A stretch of DNA of 6,099 nt, from positions 1 through 6,099 of the forward strand of contig JAGPHI010000066.1 in assembly GCA_018055565.1 (NCBI GenBank). Reading direction: 5' to 3'. The notes beneath the pieces are model-generated. The model was not told the origin of the DNA, did no database searches, and saw only the letters and a program-made list of their open reading frames with translations. How positions within the stretch are numbered: the first letter of the stretch is position 1; every line of letters starts with the position of its first letter. A program made the translations under genes and the position numbers. The DNA comes from Oscillospiraceae bacterium (GTDB lineage Bacteria > Bacillota > Clostridia > Oscillospirales > Ruminococcaceae). Of this stretch, positions 1-5,245 are shown one piece after another.

Positions 1-12
1 TAAACCCTGCGC

Positions 13-60
13 TGAAAGCAAACGCTTTCAAATTTGTTAATTTGCAGGCCGATACCTGCA
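13..60 (-). other. Two small hairpins directly after ecfT stop
   Basis: The 60 bases left of the ecfT stop carry no gene start that I can see. They contain two perfect inverted repeats. The first, TGCAGG-6 nt-CCTGCA (43-60), abuts the ecfT stop codon. The second, TGAAAGC-AAAC-GCTTTCA (13-30), lies 12 bases further on. Neither is followed on the minus strand by a run of T, so this is not a canonical intrinsic terminator. It could be a 3'-end processing or stabilising structure, or the start of a spacer before a further operon gene (for example a missing S component) left of the window. Confidence 0.35.
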
Positions 61-894
61 TTAAATAAATGGGTTAAAATAGCGCGAATGATTGATAAAT
101 ACGCTTACACCAAGCGTTGTTAAAAAGATGGCGGCGCAAAGCAGCATGGCGCTTTTATCCGCAGCCGTAAGTGGCTTAGTGGAATACCATGTGCGCTTTT
201 TGTACTTGCCAAACGAGCGCAAATCCATCGCGTTTGAAATCAGCTCGATACGGTCCAGCGTGGAGAAAATCAGCGGTACGCATACGCTCATGATATTTTT
301 ACATCGCGTAAAAAACTTTTCCTTTTTAGAAAAATCCAGCCCGCGGCTTTGCTGCGCCAGGGAAATATCGTTATAATCGCGGATTAAATCCGGAAAATAG
401 CGCAGCGTCAGCGATACTGCGTATGCTGCCTTATAGCTCACGCCCACACGGCTGATGCTGGCGGCAAATTCGCTGGGATGTGTGGTTAAAAGAAAAATCA
501 TGCCAAGCGGCACCACAGACGAATATTTTAAAAGCTTTGTAAATTGAAACAAAAGCTGCTCTTGCGTAATCACATAATTGCCAAAAATCGTAAACAAATC
601 GTGCCGCGTGCCATAAATTTTCACGCCCTCCAGCGGGCTAAAAATAAACGTCAGCAAAAAATTGCTTAGTAAAAAGAATGCCACATAAATCAGCATAATT
701 TTAATTTGCGAAAATTTTAGGCCCGACATGCGAAACATCACCACCGAAAACACCAGCACAAACAAGATGCAGCGGATATCGTAGGAAAACATTACGGCAA
801 AGGTTAGGCATAAAAACGAAACCAGCTTTGTCAGCCCCGAAAGGCGAAAGATAAAATTGTCGCGCTCAACATAATCAAACAGCTTTGCTTTCAT
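61..894 (-). CDS. ecfT: ECF transporter transmembrane coupling subunit EcfT
   Basis: This 277-aa integral membrane protein would be the T component of an energy-coupling-factor importer, linking the two ATPases to a substrate-binding S component. Hydrophobic segments lie at about residues 22-40, 41-56, 64-86, 123-138 and 247-267. A long, charged cytoplasmic stretch lies between the last two. It carries the two short arginine motifs expected of coupling helices: QQSRGLD (R184) and NAMDLRSFG (R226), the latter followed by KYKKRTWY as in many EcfT proteins. The second motif reads LRS rather than the commoner ARG. The ATG overlaps the upstream ATPase stop as ATGA, and GGGAGG sits 10 nt upstream, so translational coupling is likely. 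The family call is firm. The substrate is unknown because no S component is visible, and a YkoC-like or CbiQ-like specialisation cannot be excluded. Confidence 0.93.
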   Translation of the reverse strand: MKAKLFDYVERDNFIFRLSGLTKLVSFLCLTFAVMFSYDIRCILFVLVFSVVMFRMSGLKFSQIKIMLIYVAFFLLSNFLLTFIFSPLEGVKIYGTRHDLFTIFGNYVITQEQLLFQFTKLLKYSSVVPLGMIFLLTTHPSEFAASISRVGVSYKAAYAVSLTLRYFPDLIRDYNDISLAQQSRGLDFSKKEKFFTRCKNIMSVCVPLIFSTLDRIELISNAMDLRSFGKYKKRTWYSTKPLTAADKSAMLLCAAIFLTTLGVSVFINHSRYFNPFI

Positions 895-2600
895 TTGCTG
901 CGTTCCTCCCTCTCGTAATTGATGAAGTGCTGCACAAATGCGGATGGCTCCGGCAAGCAGGCCTTTTGCGCCAGCTCGTAAAGCGAGGTAATCTTTAAAT
1001 TGGCGCGTGCGGTAATATCTTCATTTGTTAAAATCTCCACCGCGCTGGCATCGCCAATTTTTTCGCCGTTTGCAATTACGATGGCGTGCTGTGTATATTC
1101 CAGCATCAAATGCATGTCGTGCGTGATCAGCAGAATGGTTACACCTTGCCGATTGAGGCTTTCCAAAAAGCCCATAATTTCGGAATAATGGCGATAATCC
1201 TGCCCGGCGGTGGGCTCGTCCAAAATCAAAAGCCGCGGGTTTAGCACCAGCATTGACGCAATGGTCACACGCTTTTTTTGCCCATAGCTTAGCGCCGATA
1301 TCGGCCAATCCTTGAAAGGGGCAAGCCCGCAGATTTTCAGCACCTGCGCCACACGTGCCTGCGTTTCGTCCTCAGCCACGCCGCGTATGCGCAAACCAAA
1401 GGCCACTTCGTCAAAAATCATGGCCTTTGAAATCATCTGATTGGGGTTTTGCATCACAAAACCAATTTTTGCCGCGCGCTCCTTGATGGTTTGCCCCGCA
1501 AGGTTTTCGCCGTCTAAATAAATGTTGCCGGACGCAGGCTCAATAAAGCCGCAAATGGCTTTTGCCAGTGTGGATTTGCCCGCGCCGTTTGTGCCCACAA
1601 TGCTTACCATCTCGCCCGCGTGAATTGAAAAACTGATATTTTTCAAGATATCGCGTTTTTTGGTGTAGGCAAAGCACAAATTTTCCACGCGCAATATCTC
1701 GTTTTGCTCGGGCGTATCTTGCAATGTGGTGCCGCGCTTTTGCCATGTTGCCAGCTTATCGCACAGGCCGTTTAAGCAAATGGTGTTGATGTGCGCGGGT
1801 AAAAGCGGCGGCGTAATTGCTGCGCCGGCATATTTTAGCGCGGCGATATATAGCGGCTCGCGTATGCCCATCGAGGGCAAAAGGTTGGTGCTTAAAAGCT
1901 CGGCTGGGGTAGTGTCTGCCACAATGCGGCCGTTTGCCACGGCGATAATGCGGTCCACCTCGCAATACAGCACATCCTCGATGCGATGTTCAATAATCAC
2001 CACGGTTTTTGCAAGCTGCTTTTGGATATCGTCAATCAATGCAATGGCGGTTTTGCCAGTGGCGGGGTCTAAATTAGCCAGCGGCTCGTCAAATAATAAA
2101 ATGGGCGCGTCGTCCACCATCACACCCGCAAAAGAAACGCGCTGCTTTTGCCCGCCCGACAGCTCAAACGGCGAGGAAGCCAAAAGAGCGCCCATATCCA
2201 CCATATCGGCCACGCGCTGCACAGCGGCTTTCATTTCCGCTTGCGGCACACAGTCGTTTTCGAGCGCAAAGGCAATGTCCTCGCCCGCGGTGATGCCGAT
2301 AAATTGCCCGTCTGCATCCTGCAAAACCGTGCCCACCAGCTTAGAAAGCGCAAACAGGGTGGAGCTTTGCGTTTCAACATCCCCCACCTTGCAGCTGCCG
2401 GTGATATGGCCTTTATACGAAAACGGAATCAGCCCGTTGATACAATGCCCCAAAGTGGATTTGCCGCTGCCCGACGGCCCCACAATCAACACCTTTTCGC
2501 CCTCATAGATCGTAAGGTTGATATCGTGCAGCGTAGGCTCGGCCTGGCTAAAATATTGAAAACTAAAATTTTCAAAACAGATTACCGCTTTTTTATCCAA
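891..2600 (-). CDS. ECF transporter fused double ATPase (EcfA1-EcfA2 type, YkoD-like)
   Basis: One 569-aa cytoplasmic protein carries two complete ABC ATPase domains and would hydrolyse ATP to drive EcfT and an S component. Domain 1 has Walker A GPSGSGKST (41-49), Q-loop Q94 in LQDADGQF, signature LSGGQ (147-151), Walker B ILLFDEP with catalytic E172, and switch H205. Domain 2 has Walker A GTNGAGKST (336-344), Q384 in MQNPNQM, signature LSYGQ (437-441), Walker B LLILDEP with E462, and H494. Both ATP sites therefore look catalytically competent. The Q-loop surroundings, ending in EDIAFALEN and DEVAFGLR, are typical of EcfA proteins. A roughly 60-residue linker joins the halves. The start chosen is TTG at 2600, because AGGAAGG lies 8 nt upstream; the longer frame from 2639 has no comparable site and adds 13 residues outside the domain. 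The stop overlaps the ecfT start. Two-ATPase fusions of this kind occur in YkoD-like ECF systems, but that name implies a thiamine-precursor substrate, which is not shown here. Confidence 0.93.
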   Translation of the reverse strand: MDKKAVICFENFSFQYFSQAEPTLHDINLTIYEGEKVLIVGPSGSGKSTLGHCINGLIPFSYKGHITGSCKVGDVETQSSTLFALSKLVGTVLQDADGQFIGITAGEDIAFALENDCVPQAEMKAAVQRVADMVDMGALLASSPFELSGGQKQRVSFAGVMVDDAPILLFDEPLANLDPATGKTAIALIDDIQKQLAKTVVIIEHRIEDVLYCEVDRIIAVANGRIVADTTPAELLSTNLLPSMGIREPLYIAALKYAGAAITPPLLPAHINTICLNGLCDKLATWQKRGTTLQDTPEQNEILRVENLCFAYTKKRDILKNISFSIHAGEMVSIVGTNGAGKSTLAKAICGFIEPASGNIYLDGENLAGQTIKERAAKIGFVMQNPNQMISKAMIFDEVAFGLRIRGVAEDETQARVAQVLKICGLAPFKDWPISALSYGQKKRVTIASMLVLNPRLLILDEPTAGQDYRHYSEIMGFLESLNRQGVTILLITHDMHLMLEYTQHAIVIANGEKIGDASAVEILTNEDITARANLKITSLYELAQKACLPEPSAFVQHFINYEREERSK

Positions 2601-2608
2601 ACTGGTAT

Positions 2609-2615
2609 CCTTCCT
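2609..2615 (-). promoter_or_regulatory. Ribosome binding site fixing the TTG start of the double ATPase
   Basis: On the minus strand, AGGAAGG lies 8 nt before TTG GAT AAA. No ATG exists in frame near the conserved N-terminus, so this site decides the start at 2600 in preference to another in-frame TTG at 2639. Confidence 0.75.
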
Positions 2616-2642
2616 TTCGCAAAGCGTTTGTGCGCGCAAGCA

Positions 2643-2664
2643 CAGGACGGAATACGCCGCCCTG
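2643..2664 (-). other. Intercistronic hairpin between SAM hydrolase and ATPase genes
   Basis: The 77-bp gap between the SAM hydrolase stop and the ATPase TTG holds an inverted repeat. CAGGGCGG and CCGTCCTG form an 8-bp stem with one G-U pair and a 6-nt loop. No T-run follows on the minus strand, so a full terminator is unlikely. It may be an RNA processing or stabilising element that sets relative expression within the operon. The rest of the gap is unremarkable apart from the short palindrome TGCGCGCA. Confidence 0.4.
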
Positions 2665-2677
2665 CGTCTGCCGTGGC

Positions 2678-3532
2678 TTAATCATACACAATGCGCGGCG
2701 CGCGGCGTATCGACACTTGCCACGATGTGCCCGTGCCCACATTATATGCTTTGGCAAAGCTGCCCTGATTAATGGCCACCGCCATGCAATCTAAGCTGTT
2801 TACATACACCAGCGCTTCGCCGATAGAAACATCCGCAAAGCTTTTGGCATACACCAAAATGTTTTTATACAGCGTTCTCGTGTCGTTTGTAATGGTAATT
2901 TCCACGCGTTTGCCGTGCGTAATGCCAAGCTCGGCAAAAAGCGTGCGGGGAATATTCGTCCACAGGCTGCCAAAGCGCACGTCTAATACGTCGATGGTGC
3001 CGCTAACGCATTCGTTTTCGTGCAGCGCGGGTATCACCGGCAATTCGATAACGCTTTCGGTGTCTACCAAAGGCCCAATTTCTTCAAACGTAATTTTGCC
3101 GCTGGCAAGGCGCGCGCCCGTATAGGCGTAAATGTCGCGCCCGTGAAAGGTATAGCTTTCGCCGGAGTTTGGCAAGCGATTTACCGTTTCGTCTATAATG
3201 CGCGCCACGGCAATGCCGCGCATGCGTTTAATGTGCGTTAGCGTGCCGTTGTCGGGCGTAAGGATGTATTGCCCGTCACAGGTTTTCACGGCGATGCTGC
3301 GGCGTGTAGAGCCCACGCCCGGGTCAACCACGCTGACAAATACGGATTGCGCAGGCCAATAGCTCACCGTTTGAATCAAACGATACGACGCTTCCCACAC
3401 ATTATACTGTGGGATTTCGTGCGTAAGGTCCGACACCTTCAAGGCCGAATCCACGCCGTAAGCAACGCCATACATGGCGCTAACAGCGCCGTCCACTGTG
3501 CCAAAATCCGTTTGCAAAACCAAATGATTCAT
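2678..3532 (-). CDS. SAM hydroxide adenosyltransferase / SAM hydrolase (DUF62 family)
   Basis: This 284-aa soluble protein belongs to the DUF62 family, whose characterised members use an activated water to split S-adenosylmethionine into adenosine and L-methionine. Family landmarks appear in order: LQTDFGTVDG (6-15), SDLTHEIP (34-41), VVDPGVGSTRR (68-78), PDNG (93-96), TFHGRD (128-133), and the C-terminal domain motif VNS (244-246) with INQGSFA (254-260). The Asp-Arg-His triad described for the hydrolases is present as D70, R77 and H130. This favours hydrolase over the related fluorinase and chlorinase, which lack that triad. Length is normal for the family. The ATG at 3532 is preceded by GAGGAAAGGTG, and the protein starts right at the conserved TDFG block. 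It is the first gene of the operon, 77 bp ahead of an ECF ATPase gene. A role in processing or sensing a transported SAM-, methionine- or adenosine-related compound is inference. Confidence 0.93.
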   Translation of the reverse strand: MNHLVLQTDFGTVDGAVSAMYGVAYGVDSALKVSDLTHEIPQYNVWEASYRLIQTVSYWPAQSVFVSVVDPGVGSTRRSIAVKTCDGQYILTPDNGTLTHIKRMRGIAVARIIDETVNRLPNSGESYTFHGRDIYAYTGARLASGKITFEEIGPLVDTESVIELPVIPALHENECVSGTIDVLDVRFGSLWTNIPRTLFAELGITHGKRVEITITNDTRTLYKNILVYAKSFADVSIGEALVYVNSLDCMAVAINQGSFAKAYNVGTGTSWQVSIRRAPRIVYD

Positions 3533-3581
3533 ATTGCACCTTTCCTCACTCTTTCGCTAAAATAACAGGCTTATACTGTAT

Positions 3582-3610
3582 ATTATAAAACGGAAATCCC
3601 ATCGTGTAAA
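3582..3610 (-). promoter_or_regulatory. Promoter of the SAM hydrolase-ECF operon
   Basis: On the minus strand, TTTACA (3610-3605) is followed after exactly 17 bp by TATAAT (3587-3582), a near-perfect vegetative sigma-A-type promoter. Transcription would start near 3575, leaving a leader of only about 40 nt before the ATG at 3532. That is too short for a SAM or thiamine riboswitch, so any regulation should act at the DNA level. Confidence 0.75.
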
Positions 3611-3611
3611 G

Positions 3612-3643
3612 AAAATCGCATAAAGATTTTTTGCTTTGCAAAA
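3612..3643. promoter_or_regulatory. AT-rich inverted repeats between divergent promoters
   Basis: The 47 bp between the two divergent -35 boxes carry two perfect inverted repeats. One is AAAATC-7 nt-GATTTT (3612-3630). The other, slightly overlapping, is TTTTGC-TTT-GCAAAA (3629-3643). They sit where a repressor or activator could affect both promoters, or they may simply be AT-rich upstream sequence. No known operator was recognised. Confidence 0.3.
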
Positions 3644-3657
3644 CAACTTTCTCTTTC

Positions 3658-3686
3658 TTGACTTTATGCGTAAATATCGGTATAAT
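3658..3686 (+). promoter_or_regulatory. Promoter of the pheST T-box transcript
   Basis: TTGACT (3658-3663), a 17-bp spacer and TATAAT (3681-3686) form a near-consensus vegetative promoter. The start point is predicted at about 3692-3694, just ahead of the first T-box helix. Such a strong promoter fits control by termination downstream rather than by initiation. Confidence 0.85.
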
Positions 3687-3957
3687 ACTTTATAAACATG
3701 ATGACTGAGGAAGTAATCGCAAAAATGTTCGTTTCACAGAGAATGAGCGCACGGGCACATACAGCGTTGCAGGTTAGCGCGCGGTATCGGCCTTAGGCTG
3801 GAAGCGCTCAAAGCGGGCTTTGCGCCGAAGTTCCCTCACGAGTGGTTTTGCTGAACGCAATTGCAATTAGGCAAAAACGGTTCGCCGCCGTTATCGCGCA
3901 AAAGAGTGTTTGCTCTTACAGGCTTTGCCATTGCGGCGCAGCCTTTGGCAAAAATAT

Positions 3958-3992
3958 GGGTGGTACCACGGAGTGTAATTATGCTTCGTCCC
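3958..3992 (+). promoter_or_regulatory. T-box antiterminator with tRNA acceptor-binding bulge
   Basis: GGG (3958-3960) pairs with CCC (3990-3992) and ACGGAG (3968-3973) with CTTCGT (3984-3989). This leaves the 7-nt bulge TGGTACC (3961-3967). Its TGGT (3961-3964) is complementary to the ACCA end of an uncharged tRNA with discriminator A, as tRNA-Phe has. Positions 3984-3992 are also the 5' arm of the terminator, so the two structures exclude each other. Confidence 0.93.
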
Positions 3993-4022
3993 TATGATTA
4001 GGGGCGAAGCTTTTTTGTTTTT
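3983..4022 (+). terminator. Rho-independent terminator of the T-box leader
   Basis: A perfect 12-bp stem (3983-3994 with 3999-4010, one G-U pair, loop TGAT) is followed by TTTTTTGTTTTT. It stops transcription before pheS when tRNA-Phe is charged and cannot stabilise the antiterminator. Confidence 0.95.
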
Positions 4023-4081
4023 GCCCCATCGCATATCGCAGCGGGCAGGGGCTTTTGCTTTGCCCAACACATTTCATCAGT

Positions 4082-4086
4082 GGAGG
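4082..4086 (+). promoter_or_regulatory. Ribosome binding site fixing the pheS start
   Basis: GGAGG lies 7 nt before the ATG at 4094. The frame is open from an upstream ATG at 4055, but the 13 extra codons lack a ribosome binding site, include this one, and are not PheS-like. Confidence 0.85.
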
Positions 4087-4093
4087 TATATCA

Positions 4094-5113
4094 ATGAAAG
4101 AAGCTTTACAAGGCATCAAAACCGAGGCCGAAGCGCTGATTCACGCGGCCGAAAGCGCCGCATGCGTGGAGGAACTGCGCGTGCGCTTTCTGGGTAAAAA
4201 AGGCGAATTAACGGCTATTTTAAAGCAAATGGGCGCGCTTTCGGCAGAGGAGCGCCCCGTAATCGGCGCGCTTGCAAACGAGGTGCGCGAGGGCATCGAC
4301 GCAAAAATCCGTGAGCGCTCAAAGCAGCTTGACGCGGCGCTTTTAAACCTGCGCCTTGCAAGCGAGCGCATGGACGTTACCCTGCCTGGCCAAACGCCAA
4401 AGCGCGGCAAGCGCCATCCGTTTGAGCTGGTGCTCGGCGAGATGAAAGAGATTTTCCTCGGCATGGGCTTTAGCGTGGTAGCGGGGCCGGAGGTAGAGTA
4501 TGATCATTACAATTTTGAAATGCTCAATATGCCCAAAAGCCATCCCGCGCGCGACACGCAAGACACATTTTATATCACCGAAAACGTGCTTTTGCGCACG
4601 CAAACAAGCCCCATGCAAATCCGCACAATGGAAAAGCAAAAGCCGCCCATTCGCATTATCTGCCCAGGGCGCGTGTATCGCTCGGATGCTGTAGACGCAA
4701 CCCATAGCCCCATTTTTCATCAAATTGAGGGCCTTGTGGTGGATGAAGGCATTACGTTTAGCGATTTAAAGGGCACATTAGAAATCTTTATCAAGCAGCT
4801 TTACGGCGAGAACACAAAGGCGCGTTTTCGCCCGCACCATTTCCCGTATACAGAGCCGTCTGCCGAAATGGACATGAGCTGCTTTAAATGCGGCGGTAAG
4901 GGCTGCCCCTTATGCAAGGGCGAGGGCTGGATTGAAATTTTGGGCTGCGGCATGGTGCACCCGCAGGTGCTGGAAAACTGCGGCATCGACAGCGAAAAAT
5001 ATACGGGCTTTGCGTTTGGCGTTGGGCTAGAGCGCATTGCCATGATGCGCTATGGCGTGGATGATATGCGCTTATTTTATGAAAACGATTTGCGCTTTTT
5101 AAAGCAGTTTTAA
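4094..5113 (+). CDS. pheS: Phenylalanine--tRNA ligase alpha subunit
   Basis: This 339-aa cytoplasmic catalytic subunit of the alpha2beta2 class II synthetase would activate phenylalanine with ATP and charge tRNA-Phe. Its length matches bacterial PheS. The first 95 or so residues are charged and helical, including [10 protein letters not shown] (31-40), as in the tRNA-binding coiled-coil arm. The catalytic domain follows: [12 protein letters not shown] (131-142), the active-site segment [10 protein letters not shown] (168-177), class II motif 2 around GRVYRSD (192-198) and [11 protein letters not shown] (203-213), and motif 3 GVGLERIAM (309-317). GFAFG (305-309) holds the alanine of the phenylalanine pocket. 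Four cysteines (C263, C266, C271, C274; C-x2-C-x4-C-x2-C) form a possible metal-binding loop, seen in many Firmicutes PheS. The start follows GGAGG, 71 bp after the T-box terminator. Expression should rise when uncharged tRNA-Phe accumulates. Confidence 0.98.
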   Translation: MKEALQGIKTEAEALIHAAESAACVEELRVRFLGKKGELTAILKQMGALSAEERPVIGALANEVREGIDAKIRERSKQLDAALLNLRLASERMDVTLPGQTPKRGKRHPFELVLGEMKEIFLGMGFSVVAGPEVEYDHYNFEMLNMPKSHPARDTQDTFYITENVLLRTQTSPMQIRTMEKQKPPIRIICPGRVYRSDAVDATHSPIFHQIEGLVVDEGITFSDLKGTLEIFIKQLYGENTKARFRPHHFPYTEPSAEMDMSCFKCGGKGCPLCKGEGWIEILGCGMVHPQVLENCGIDSEKYTGFAFGVGLERIAMMRYGVDDMRLFYENDLRFLKQF

Positions 5114-5245
5114 TGTTTTGCGGCGTTAGCAAAGGCTTATGCGGCTTTGCCGCGGCCAAAAGCGCACCATGCGCCCGCTAAAGGCGCATGCGTAATCTTA
5201 ACTGCACAAAGCGGGTTTCACACAGATAGAAGGGAATGACAAACG
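5114..5245 (+). other. Long pheS-pheT spacer with competing hairpins
   Basis: The 132 bp between pheS and pheT contain no credible gene. They hold GCGGC-TTT-GCCGC (5141-5153), GCGCA-CCA-TGCGC (5162-5174) and an 8-bp stem CATGCGCC/GGCGCATG (5168-5175/5183-5190). The last two share bases and exclude each other. A further pairing, GCAAAG (5129-5134) with CTTTGC (5145-5150), competes with the first. No T-run follows, so they are not intrinsic terminators. They may modulate processing or pheT translation, or be a remnant of a small repeat element. A weak ribosome binding site AGAAGGGA (5228-5235) precedes pheT. Confidence 0.5.

Larger units (their letters stand above)
3701..4022 (+). promoter_or_regulatory. 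T-box riboswitch, tRNA-Phe responsive (UUC specifier)
   Basis: This leader RNA pairs with tRNA-Phe and lets transcription proceed only when the tRNA is uncharged. The Stem I base pairs GAGG (3707-3710) with CCTC (3834-3837), flanked by TGA and GA elements that suit a kink-turn. The specifier loop has AGTA (3712-3715) on its 5' side and GAAG-TTC on its 3' side, giving specifier codon TTC (Phe) at 3831-3833. The helix above it is CGCAAA (3718-3723) with TTTGCG (3819-3824). The conserved CAGAGA is at 3737-3742 and a 7-bp stem joins 3744-3750 with 3804-3810. After Stem I come AACGG/CCGTT (3876-3880/3888-3892, probably part of the Stem II A/B region) and hairpins at 3902-3917 and 3920-3944. The antiterminator and terminator follow. 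The specifier agrees with the downstream pheS and pheT. Assignment of the middle helices to named T-box stems is tentative. Confidence 0.95.

Noticed and set aside
1726..2508. A 260-codon plus-strand open frame opposite the double ATPase gene
   Set aside because: It lies wholly antisense to a gene with every expected ATPase motif. Its translation is a low-complexity Ser/Ala/Pro-rich product with no recognisable domain, and it has no convincing ribosome binding site. It is a shadow frame.
2148..2681. A 177-codon plus-strand frame spanning the start of the ATPase gene
   Set aside because: Antisense shadow rich in His, Arg and Ala, with no family features. It covers the ATPase N-terminus and the intercistronic gap only by chance.
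2678..3532. Possibility that the DUF62 gene encodes a halogenase (fluorinase or chlorinase)
   Set aside because: The D70-R77-H130 triad characteristic of the hydrolases is intact, and no halometabolite biosynthesis genes are nearby.
3533..3575. Possible SAM or thiamine riboswitch ahead of the SAM hydrolase
   Set aside because: The predicted promoter leaves a leader of only about 40 nt, with no room for a known aptamer.
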